Source: Herbaspirillum frisingense GSF30 (GTDB lineage: Bacteria > Pseudomonadota > Gammaproteobacteria > Burkholderiales > Burkholderiaceae_D). From it: a stretch of 64,000 nt of DNA. How positions within the stretch are numbered: the first letter of the stretch is position 1; the number at the start of each line of letters is the position of its first letter. Below, in pieces: positions 9,834 through 16,696 of this stretch. The stretch spans positions 186,001-250,000 of the forward strand of contig NZ_AEEC02000001.1 in the NCBI RefSeq assembly GCF_000300975.2. The letters run 5' to 3'. The notes under the pieces were generated by a model. That model was not told the origin of the DNA. It did not search any database and saw only the letters and a program-made list of their open reading frames with translations. Made by a program: the position numbers and the translations under genes.

Positions 9834-10127
9834 TCAAATCGTTTCCACATCAATGGCGTCATACTGGCGATGCGTGCCGACGAAGCGGATGTAGATCAAT
9901 TCCTTGTCGTAGCGTACAGCGACCACCAACCGGTAGTCGTTGCCCTTGATATTGAACACCACACGGTTGTTTCTGGTGAAACTGGCATTGCGATAGGCTG
10001 CCTTGATGTCGGCCGGGGTCTTCCAGTTCACCCGGCTGGCCAAGGCGTGCCATGCTCGCAGCGAAGTCTCCGCGGCAGGGTGTGCGGTCCAGAAAGTCCG
10101 TAAGGTGGAGAGGGCAATGATGCGCAT
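9834..10127 (-). CDS. higB: HigB-type mRNA interferase toxin
   Basis: A 97-residue basic protein starting MRIIALSTLRTFW. The segment FTRNNRVVFNIKGNDYRLVVAVRYDKELIYIRFVGTHRQYD matches the HigB/RelE-like fold, with the conserved FNIKGNDYRL strand and the terminal RFVGTHxxYD histidine motif. HigB cleaves translated mRNA at the ribosome. The frame stays open for 64 codons upstream, but that part is not family-like and runs through a terminator and a palindrome, so the internal ATG is used. No strong ribosome site is seen. It forms an operon with higA. Confidence 0.85.
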   Translation of the reverse strand: MRIIALSTLRTFWTAHPAAETSLRAWHALASRVNWKTPADIKAAYRNASFTRNNRVVFNIKGNDYRLVVAVRYDKELIYIRFVGTHRQYDAIDVETI

Positions 10128-10143
10128 CGACACACCGTAACAT

Positions 10144-10160
10144 GCTACCACCTTGGTAGC
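10144..10160. promoter_or_regulatory. Inverted repeat upstream of higB (candidate HigA operator)
   Basis: GCTACC (10144-10149) and GGTAGC (10155-10160) form a perfect 6-bp inverted repeat with a 5-base spacer, 17 bp upstream of the chosen higB start. Toxin-antitoxin operons of this class are repressed through such palindromes, so this is the best operator candidate. Binding is inferred, not shown. Confidence 0.45.
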
Positions 10161-10193
10161 GGGACGGAAGTGTAAAACCGTATGTAATTCTCG

Positions 10194-10225
10194 AAAAACA
10201 CGGAACCCCGCATCAGGCGGGGTTC
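10194..10225 (-). terminator. Rho-independent terminator after folB
   Basis: On the minus strand a 9-bp stem (10217-10225 with 10203-10211, loop of five) is followed, after three bases, by a T-run at 10198-10194. It lies 45 bp beyond the folB stop and separates the fol genes from the hig promoter. Confidence 0.75.
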
Positions 10226-10270
10226 TGGTCGTGCTGCCAGCGGAGGAAGGCTGGAATGCGGCGGATCGGA

Positions 10271-10666
10271 TCAGCCCGCGGTCTTGATGCGGAATGTCTC
10301 CACGCCCACCGAATCGCAATCCGGATAGACGTCAGGCTTTTCGGTGGAGACACGGACCGCCCGCACCTTGGGGTGGGCCAGCATGGCCGTCATCACGTCG
10401 TCGCACAGGGTTTCCTGCAGGTGGATGTGGCCGCGTGCCATGCGCTGGGCGATGGTGGAGCGGATGAAGTCATAGTCGACCACTTCGTCGAGATGGTCGG
10501 CGGTGGGCGTGGTATCGGCCAGCGGGACGTAGAGATCGACGTTGATCAGGATGCGCTGCTCACCCTTCTTTTCGAACTCGTGCACGCCGATGTTGATGAA
10601 CACCTCGTAGTTGCGCAGGAACACGCGGCGGCAGTCTTGCAGGGAAGGATGGGACAGGAAGAGCAT
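10271..10666 (-). CDS. folB: Dihydroneopterin aldolase
   Basis: A 131-residue single-domain FolB. GVHEFEKKGEQRILINVDL carries the substrate-binding glutamate E30, DYDFIRSTI follows near 64, and VSTEKPDVYPDCDSVGVE includes the catalytic lysine K110. It converts dihydroneopterin to 6-hydroxymethyl-dihydropterin and glycolaldehyde in folate synthesis. The first ten residues exceed E. coli FolB slightly. It follows the FolM-like reductase gene by 17 bp on the same strand, consistent with a pterin operon, and ends before a clear terminator. Confidence 0.93.
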   Translation of the reverse strand: MLFLSHPSLQDCRRVFLRNYEVFINIGVHEFEKKGEQRILINVDLYVPLADTTPTADHLDEVVDYDFIRSTIAQRMARGHIHLQETLCDDVMTAMLAHPKVRAVRVSTEKPDVYPDCDSVGVETFRIKTAG

Positions 10667-10683
10667 GATCAGAAATGTAAAGG

Positions 10684-11451
10684 TTATTTCGCCACGAACA
10701 TGACGTCGCGCGAAAGGGGAAGCAAATGCTGGCCGCCATCGACCAGCAGGGTGGTACCCGTCACGGCCCGCGCCGAGGCCACGTAGCAGACGGCAGCGGC
10801 GATGTCCTCGGGGGTGCTGCCACGGCCCAGGGGCGTGACGGTGTGCGCCCGGTCGAACTGCTGCTCGGTCTGGTCGCCCGAGACCATGGTCAGGCCGGGT
10901 GCCACGCCCACCACCCGGACCTTGGGCGCCAGTGCCTGCGCCAGCAGGGTGGTGGCGCTGTGCAGGGCAGCCTTGGACAGGGTGTAGGACAGGAAGTCGG
11001 GATTGGGATTGTACAGTTTCTGATCCAGCAGGTTGACCACGACGGCTTGTTCGCCCTCCGCCGTGGCCTCGTACAAGGCCTGCGCCAGCAACACCGGGGC
11101 GCCGACATTGGCACTCATGTGGCGCAGCAGGCGTTCGTTGCCGAAGCTGGCGGCGTCATCGAAATCGAACAGCGAGGCGTTGTTGACCACACAACGGATG
11201 CGTCCCAGCGGTGCAGCCTGGGCCAGCAGGCTGCTCACCTGGGCCTGGTCGCCCAGCTCGGCATGCACGGCCAGTGACCGGCGCCCCAGGGCTTCGATCT
11301 CGCGCACCAGGGTATCGGCCTCTTCGCGCGAACGGTTGTAGTGGACGGCCACGTCCCAGCCGGCCCGCGCCAGTGCCAGGGCGATATGCCTGCCGATGCG
11401 CCGCGCCGCGCCAGTGACCAGCGCGACGCCGGCTGAAGTGGATGAGCTCAT
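10684..11451 (-). CDS. SDR oxidoreductase, FolM/pteridine-reductase type
   Basis: A 255-residue short-chain reductase. TGAARRIG at 13-20 is the TGxxxRxG NADPH motif characteristic of pteridine reductases, NNAS is at 90-93, and the active site contains D143 where most SDRs have serine, with Y156/K160. PTR1 and FolM share this Asp substitution. Together with the adjacent folB this suggests reduction of dihydromonapterin or dihydrofolate. The ATG at 11451 is preceded by GGAG; upstream codons in frame lie in the neighbouring gene's promoter. It is divergent from the MidA-like gene with only 44 bp between starts. Confidence 0.8.
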   Translation of the reverse strand: MSSSTSAGVALVTGAARRIGRHIALALARAGWDVAVHYNRSREEADTLVREIEALGRRSLAVHAELGDQAQVSSLLAQAAPLGRIRCVVNNASLFDFDDAASFGNERLLRHMSANVGAPVLLAQALYEATAEGEQAVVVNLLDQKLYNPNPDFLSYTLSKAALHSATTLLAQALAPKVRVVGVAPGLTMVSGDQTEQQFDRAHTVTPLGRGSTPEDIAAAVCYVASARAVTGTTLLVDGGQHLLPLSRDVMFVAK

Positions 11452-11482
11452 GCTCCAGGTCTCCAATAGTCCGATACTCCAA

Positions 11483-11488
11483 TACAAT
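11483..11488 (+). promoter_or_regulatory. -10 hexamer TACAAT of a possibly leaderless promoter
   Basis: TACAAT ends seven bases before the ATG of the MidA-like gene. A start about seven bases beyond a -10 box falls on the ATG itself, so the mRNA may be leaderless. No ribosome site is seen before this ATG and no good -35 is visible. Direct repeats CTCCAATA lie at 11461-11468 and 11478-11485. Confidence 0.4.
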
Positions 11489-11495
11489 ACGGCCC

Positions 11496-12656
11496 ATGCA
11501 ACTGCAACTACCCGAACCAGGCGCCGACGCACAGTCGGCCTCGCACACCCTCCAGCAACTGATCGCCGGCGAGATCGCCGCCGCCGGTGGCTGGATTTCC
11601 TTCGAACGTTACATGGATCTGGCCCTGTATGCGCCCCAGGTGGGCTATTACAGCGGTGGTTCGGCCAAGCTGGGCAAAGAGGGGGATTTTACAACCGCGC
11701 CGGAAATCTCGCCCCTGTATGGCGCCACGCTGGCCCACCTGGCCGCCGAGGTGGTCGCCGCCAGTCCCGAGGTGGACAACGCGCTGCTGGAATTCGGCGC
11801 CGGTACCGGCAAGCTGGCGCGGGACATCCTCAGCGAATTGCAGTTGCGGGAGGCCTTGCCGCGAAAATATTTCATCGTGGAAATCTCGGCGCAGTTGCGC
11901 GCACAGCAACAGGCAACGCTGGCCGCTTTCGCGCCGGTGGTGGAGTGGCTCGATGCCTTGCCGGAAAGCTTTTCCGGTGTGGTGGTGGGCAATGAGGTGC
12001 TGGACGCCATGCCGGTGCGGCTGGCCGTGAGGGCGGCCGAGGGCTGGCAGGAGCGCGGAGTGGCATGTGATGCCCAGGGCCGCCTGCATTTCGCAGACCG
12101 TACAGTGGCCGACCTGCCGGTGGCCCAGATTCCCGACGCGGATGAACTGCCGCAGGGTTATCTCACCGAACTGGCGCCAGTGGCCATCGGTTTCATGCAT
12201 ACGCTGGGTCGCATGCTGGCCCGGGGCGCAGGTGGCCTGGCGATCCTGCCGGATTACGGATTCCCGGCTGCGGAATACTATCTGCAGGATCGTGACCAGG
12301 GGACGCTGATGTGCCACTACCGCCATCATGCCCACCCTGATCCGTTCTACTGGCCAGGCCTCCAGGACATCACGGCCCACGTCGATTTCACCGCGATGGC
12401 GGTGGCCGCGGTGGAAGAGGGGGCCGAAGTGCTGGCCTATACCAGCCAGGGCGCATTCCTGCTCAATGCCGGCATCGGCGAGCTGCTGCTGCGCACTTCG
12501 CCCGAGGACAGCCTGCTTTATCTGCCGCTGGCCAATGGCATGCAGAAACTGATTTCCCCGGCCGAGATGGGCGAGCTGTTCAAGGTACTGGCCATCGGCA
12601 AGAATGTCGAATGGCCGGCCCGCATGCTGCGTCACGACCGCACCCACCGACTCTGA
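11496..12656 (+). CDS. MidA-like class I SAM-dependent methyltransferase
   Basis: A 386-residue protein of the MidA/NDUFAF7 family. GDFTTAPEISPLYG at 63-76 is the hallmark motif and EFGAGTGKLARDIL at 99-112 is the SAM-binding loop. The eukaryotic homologue dimethylates an arginine of a complex I subunit; the bacterial target is uncertain. The start at 11496 is chosen by family alignment; the frame is open 18 codons further but overlaps the divergent SDR gene. It is followed after 10 bp by the small DUF2905 gene, probably in the same transcript. Confidence 0.85.
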   Translation: MQLQLPEPGADAQSASHTLQQLIAGEIAAAGGWISFERYMDLALYAPQVGYYSGGSAKLGKEGDFTTAPEISPLYGATLAHLAAEVVAASPEVDNALLEFGAGTGKLARDILSELQLREALPRKYFIVEISAQLRAQQQATLAAFAPVVEWLDALPESFSGVVVGNEVLDAMPVRLAVRAAEGWQERGVACDAQGRLHFADRTVADLPVAQIPDADELPQGYLTELAPVAIGFMHTLGRMLARGAGGLAILPDYGFPAAEYYLQDRDQGTLMCHYRHHAHPDPFYWPGLQDITAHVDFTAMAVAAVEEGAEVLAYTSQGAFLLNAGIGELLLRTSPEDSLLYLPLANGMQKLISPAEMGELFKVLAIGKNVEWPARMLRHDRTHRL

Positions 12657-12666
12657 GGAGAAGCGC

Positions 12667-12861
12667 TTGATACGCTGGATCGTCGTCATCTTTCTCTCGG
12701 TCATCGTGTTTTCGACCTTGCTTCCCTGGCTGGAGAAGCTGGGCATCGGCCGCTTGCCGGGGGACTTGCGCTTCCGTCTGTTCGGCCGCATCTTTTCGCT
12801 GCCCTTTGCCTCGACCATCCTGATCTCGGTGGTGGTGTTCCTGCTGGCGAAGCTACTCTGA
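12667..12861 (+). CDS. DUF2905-family small membrane protein
   Basis: A 64-residue protein with hydrophobic helices at about 3-21 and 45-63, separated by the conserved GIGRLPGDLRFRLFGRIFSLPFAST. This matches the DUF2905 family, whose function is unknown. The TTG start at 12667 is well supported by GAGGAG six bases upstream, overlapping the stop of the MidA-like gene. An ATG further up would lie inside that gene. The response regulator gene begins 21 bp downstream. Confidence 0.85.
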   Translation: MIRWIVVIFLSVIVFSTLLPWLEKLGIGRLPGDLRFRLFGRIFSLPFASTILISVVVFLLAKLL

Positions 12862-12882
12862 ATCCGACAAGGAGCCTGCGAC

Positions 12883-13539
12883 ATGCGCGTATTGCTGGTG
12901 GAAGACGATCCCATGGTGGGCGAAGCCGTGCGCAAGGGTTTGCGCCAGGACGGTTTTGCCATCGACTGGGTGCAGGACGGCAAGTCGGCCGACGTTGCCC
13001 TGCGGACCGAGGATTACGCCATGTTGCTGCTGGACCTGGGCCTGCCGCAAAAGGATGGCCTGGCGGTGTTGCGCACGCTGCGCGAGCGCGGCAACGGCAT
13101 CCCGGTGCTCATCACCACGGCGCGTGACGCGGTGGCCGACCGCGTGGCCGGGCTTGATGCCGGGGCCGACGATTACCTGATCAAGCCGTTCGACCTGGAA
13201 GAACTGTCGGCCCGTATGCGCGCCCTTTCGCGTCGCCAGGCGGGGCGGGCAGAGAGTCTGGTGCAGGTGCGCGAGGTGGTGTTGAATCCAGCCACCCACG
13301 AGGTCACCGTGGGCGGCAAGCCGGTCAACCTGTCGGCGCGTGAATTCACGCTGCTGCAGGCCTTCATGGATCGTCCCGGCGTGGTGCTGTCGCGGGCGCA
13401 GCTGGAAGAGAAACTCTACGGCTGGGACGACAGCATCGAGAGCAACGCCGTCGAAGTGCATATCCACGCGCTGCGCAAGAAGGTCGGCAGCGACTTCATC
13501 AAGAACGTGCGCGGCGTGGGTTACCTGGTGCCGGCATGA
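12883..13539 (+). CDS. OmpR-family response regulator (QseB/PmrA-like)
   Basis: A 218-residue two-domain regulator. The receiver has acidic pocket E7/D8/D9, phosphoacceptor D51, T79 and K101. The winged-helix DNA-binding domain covers about 127-218, with SAREFTLLQAFMDRPG and SNAVEVHIHALRKKVG. AAGGAG precedes the ATG. Its stop overlaps the kinase start by four bases, so the pair is translationally coupled. The closest groups are QseB, PmrA and TctD, which bind tandem CTTAA-type half-sites; one such pair lies at 14928-14943, before the Do protease gene. Confidence 0.9.
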   Translation: MRVLLVEDDPMVGEAVRKGLRQDGFAIDWVQDGKSADVALRTEDYAMLLLDLGLPQKDGLAVLRTLRERGNGIPVLITTARDAVADRVAGLDAGADDYLIKPFDLEELSARMRALSRRQAGRAESLVQVREVVLNPATHEVTVGGKPVNLSAREFTLLQAFMDRPGVVLSRAQLEEKLYGWDDSIESNAVEVHIHALRKKVGSDFIKNVRGVGYLVPA

Positions 13540-14879
13540 AATCGATCCGCAACAAGCTGTTGCTGTGGCTGGGACTGGGCCTGTTCTCCATCATCGTGCT
13601 GGCCGGGGTGGCGCTGTACTTCCAGGCGCGTGGCGAGGCCAACCAGATCTTTGATTACCAGATGCGCCAGATCGCGGCCTCGCTGCCGCGCCAGGCCTTC
13701 TCGCCGATCTCGCCGGGGCAGCAGTTCCCCGAGCTGGAGGACGAGATCATGATGCAGATCTGGGACAGTCGTGGCTCCGTCATCTACCACTCGCATGCCC
13801 GTGGCGCCATGCCGCGCCAGGCCGAACTGGGCTTTGCCAATGTGCGCGGGCCCAATGGCATGTGGCGCGTCTACAGCGCGCAGATCGGCAGTACCGTGGT
13901 GCAGGTGGCGCAGCCGCAGAGCGCACGCGACGAGATCGCCGCGCAGATGGCGGTCAAGACGGTGGTGCCCTTGCTGTTGCTGTTCCCCCTCATCGGGGTG
14001 TTGTCGTGGGTGGCAGTCAGTCGTGGTTTGGCGCCGGTGCGCAAGGCCGCCGCCGAAGTGGCCGCGCGCGACATGAATTCGCTGCAGCCCTTGTCGGACG
14101 TGGGCATGCCGCAGGAAATCCAGCCGCTCACGCATGCCTTGAATGACTTGCTGGCGCGCCTGAAGCATTCCACCGAAACCCAGCGCGCCTTCGTCGCCGA
14201 CGCCGCCCATGAATTGCGCACGCCGCTGACCGCCCTGCGGCTGCAGGCGCAACTGGCCGAGCGTGCCAGCGATGAAGAGGAGCGCCGGACTGCTTTTGCG
14301 GACCTCAAGAGCGGCCTGGAGCGGACCTCCCACCTGCTGCACCAGTTGCTTACCCTGGCGCGCCAGGAACCCGATGCCATGGGCTTTGCGATGGTCGATC
14401 TGCGCGCGCTGCTGGCCACCGTGGTAGGTGACCTGTCGTCGGTGGCCGAGCATGGCGGCATCGATCTGGGGCTATCGGATACAGGTGATGATGGCCGGCC
14501 GCTGCAGGTGCAAGGCAATGCCGATGCCCTGCGCATTCTCTTCAACAATCTGGTGGACAACGCCTTGCGCTACACGCCCGCGGGCGGTGTGGTCGATGTC
14601 GGCGTCGATCTGTCCGTTGCCGGTCGTTGCACGGTCGTCATCCAGGACAGCGGACCGGGTATCGCCGAGAGCGAATTGCCGCGTGTCTTCGATCGGTTCT
14701 ATCGCGCCCAGCGGCCACACGGTGCGCAGGAAGCCAGCAGCAATCGTGCCGCCTTCGGTAGCGGCCTGGGACTGGCCATCGTGCGCCAGATCGCCGACCT
14801 GCACCGCGTACCGGTGACCCTGGTCAATACCGGCAAGGGCTTGCAGGCCAGGGTCGACTTCGTCCTGCTGCCTGCCTAG
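13536..14879 (+). CDS. Membrane sensor histidine kinase (QseC/TctE-like)
   Basis: A 447-residue kinase with transmembrane helices at about 8-28 and 143-163 flanking a periplasmic sensor of some 115 residues. Then come a HAMP-like linker, the H-box FVADAAHELRTPLTALR with phospho-acceptor H225, the N-box NNLVDNALRYTP (N342), DSGPGIAESE and GSGLGLAIV. It should phosphorylate the regulator encoded immediately upstream, with which it overlaps by four bases. The signal is unknown. The periplasmic topology and the downstream Do protease gene suggest envelope or cation stress, as inference. Confidence 0.92.
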   Translation: MKSIRNKLLLWLGLGLFSIIVLAGVALYFQARGEANQIFDYQMRQIAASLPRQAFSPISPGQQFPELEDEIMMQIWDSRGSVIYHSHARGAMPRQAELGFANVRGPNGMWRVYSAQIGSTVVQVAQPQSARDEIAAQMAVKTVVPLLLLFPLIGVLSWVAVSRGLAPVRKAAAEVAARDMNSLQPLSDVGMPQEIQPLTHALNDLLARLKHSTETQRAFVADAAHELRTPLTALRLQAQLAERASDEEERRTAFADLKSGLERTSHLLHQLLTLARQEPDAMGFAMVDLRALLATVVGDLSSVAEHGGIDLGLSDTGDDGRPLQVQGNADALRILFNNLVDNALRYTPAGGVVDVGVDLSVAGRCTVVIQDSGPGIAESELPRVFDRFYRAQRPHGAQEASSNRAAFGSGLGLAIVRQIADLHRVPVTLVNTGKGLQARVDFVLLPA

Positions 14880-14925
14880 GCGACGCCAGGCAGGCCACCT
14901 GCGAGGCAGGATGCTTCTTTTTTCT

Positions 14926-14957
14926 GCCTTAAGTCTGCCTTAATTTTCACTGCTTAA
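14926..14957 (+). promoter_or_regulatory. Tandem CTTAA box, candidate response-regulator binding site
   Basis: TGCCTTAA occurs twice with an 11-base period (CTTAA at 14928-14932 and 14939-14943), one helical turn apart, and a third CTTAA is at 14953-14957. PmrA and QseB regulators recognise paired CTTAA half-sites with six-base spacing, exactly as seen here. The site is about 90 bp upstream of the Do protease start and downstream of the kinase gene. Confidence 0.55.
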
Positions 14958-15046
14958 TCTTCACTCCAACGGTTGAGGCAAGTGGGTCCCACAAGTGTGG
15001 TGAACCGGCCCGACCAACGATATCGCGTTCGATCAAGGAGAAGAAG

Positions 15047-16531
15047 ATGAGCCGTCGCATTGTTTTTGTTCGTAACACTTTGGCCGTCATGATTGCCGCA
15101 GTGGTCGGCGGCAGCTATGTCTATTTTCGTGGCGCCGACCTGCCATCGGCGCAGGCGGCCGCGGTCAGTGCCCCGCTGGTGGCGGCCAGCCCCGCGTCCG
15201 CTGCCCCGGCCGGACCGGTGGTCGCGGCGGCCACCGATTTCTCGGGCATCGTGCAGCGCTACGGCCCGGCCGTGGTCAACATCAGCGTGACCGGCAAGGC
15301 ACGCAAGGTGTCCGACGATGACGACAACGGTGTGGACCCCAATGACCCATTCTCCGAATTCTTCAAGCGTTTCGGGCCGCAGCTGCAGATGCCGCAGCAA
15401 CCGCGAGTGATGCATGGTCTTGGTTCGGGTTTCATCATTTCGCCTGATGGTCTGATCCTGACTAATGCCCACGTGGTCGATGGTGCCCAGGAGGTGGTGG
15501 TCAAGCTGACCGACCGCCGCGAGTTCAAGGCCAAGGTGCTGGGCATCGACAAGCAGAGCGATATCGCCGTCATCCGCATCGATGCGAAGAACCTGCCGAC
15601 GGTGCAGATCGGCGACCCGTCGCGGGTCAAGGTTGGACAACCGGTGCTGGCCATCGGCTCGCCCTACGGCTTCGACAATACCGCCACCGCCGGCATCATC
15701 AGCGCCAAGTCGCGCAGCCTGCCGGACGACAATTATGTTCCCTTCATCCAGACCGACGTCGCGGTCAACCCGGGTAACTCGGGTGGCCCGCTGTTCGATC
15801 TGAATGGCCAGGTGATCGGCATCAATTCGCAGATCTACAGCCAGACCGGTGGCTTCCAGGGCCTGTCGTTCTCGATCCCGATCGATGTGGCGATGAAGGT
15901 GGAGCAGCAGCTGGTCACGCATGGCAAGGTGACACGCGGCCGCCTCGGGGTGTCCGTGCAGGACCTGAACCAGGCGCTGTCGGATTCCTTCGGTCTGAAG
16001 AAGTCCGAGGGTGCCCTGATCAGCTCGGTGGAGAAGGGTAGCCCGGCCGACAAGGCGGGTCTGCAACCGGGCGACGTGATCCTGAGTTTCGATGGTCATG
16101 CCATTGATCACTCGGTGGATCTGCCCACGCTGGTGGCCGACGCCGCCCCGGGCAGCAGCAAGCCGATGGAAGTGATGCGGGCCGGCAAGGTGCGCACCCT
16201 CAATGTGACGGTGGGCGAGATGAAGCAGGCCAAGAACGATGCCAAGCCGGGCAAGAGCGATGACCAGGGACGCCTGGGGCTGGCGGTGCGTCCGCTGGAC
16301 AAGGATGAGCAAGCTCAGCTCGGCGGTCAGAAGGGCTTGCTGGTAGAAGACGCCAGTGGACCTGCGGCGGTGGCCGGCATCCAGAGCGGAGACGTGATCC
16401 TGGCGCTCAATGGCACCCCGGTCACGAGCGTGCCCCAGTTGCGCAAGCTGGCTACCGAAGCCGGCAAGAATGTGGCGCTGCTGGTGGAGCGCGGCGACGA
16501 GAAGATCTTCGTGCCGCTGGCGCTGAATTGA
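15047..16531 (+). CDS. Do-family periplasmic serine endoprotease (DegP/MucD-like)
   Basis: A 494-residue protein with an N-terminal hydrophobic segment (about 9-27) for export or anchoring. The trypsin-like domain has H142 (TNAHVVDG), D172 (SDIAVIRID) and S245 (GNSGGPL), and two PDZ domains follow from about 290 and 400. It degrades or refolds damaged envelope proteins. AAGGAG precedes the ATG. It lies 167 bp after the sensor kinase gene, with a tandem CTTAA box between, so control by that two-component system is plausible. MucD rather than DegP is favoured by the short N-terminal loop, with modest certainty. Confidence 0.93.
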   Translation: MSRRIVFVRNTLAVMIAAVVGGSYVYFRGADLPSAQAAAVSAPLVAASPASAAPAGPVVAAATDFSGIVQRYGPAVVNISVTGKARKVSDDDDNGVDPNDPFSEFFKRFGPQLQMPQQPRVMHGLGSGFIISPDGLILTNAHVVDGAQEVVVKLTDRREFKAKVLGIDKQSDIAVIRIDAKNLPTVQIGDPSRVKVGQPVLAIGSPYGFDNTATAGIISAKSRSLPDDNYVPFIQTDVAVNPGNSGGPLFDLNGQVIGINSQIYSQTGGFQGLSFSIPIDVAMKVEQQLVTHGKVTRGRLGVSVQDLNQALSDSFGLKKSEGALISSVEKGSPADKAGLQPGDVILSFDGHAIDHSVDLPTLVADAAPGSSKPMEVMRAGKVRTLNVTVGEMKQAKNDAKPGKSDDQGRLGLAVRPLDKDEQAQLGGQKGLLVEDASGPAAVAGIQSGDVILALNGTPVTSVPQLRKLATEAGKNVALLVERGDEKIFVPLALN

Positions 16532-16555
16532 TATAAATGATTTGACGTTTTTGCA

Positions 16556-16656
16556 GTGGGTAGTACCGGTGAGCAGTCAGTAGTACGCAGTGAGTAGTTG
16601 TGAGTAGTGAGCAGTAGGTAGTCTTGTAGTAAGTGGTAAGCAGTAAGCAGTGAGGG
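16556..16656. repeat. Degenerate heptamer tandem array
   Basis: About 14 near-consecutive heptamers of consensus GTRAGYA (for example GTGAGCA, GTCAGTA, GTGAGTA, GTAAGCA twice in a row), with two units lengthened by one to three bases. It fills the space between the Do protease stop and its terminator. It resembles the short tandemly repeated repetitive (STRR) heptamers known from cyanobacteria and some proteobacteria. Function is unknown. Confidence 0.7.
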
Positions 16657-16660
16657 ATTT

Positions 16661-16696
16661 GGCCGGATGTGCGCAAGCGTGTCCGGCCCTTTTTTT
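16661..16696 (+). terminator. Rho-independent terminator after the Do protease gene
   Basis: GGCCGGA (16661-16667) pairs with TCCGGCC (16682-16688) and is followed by a run of seven T. The T-run overlaps the stop codon of the convergent kefC-like gene. Confidence 0.8.
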
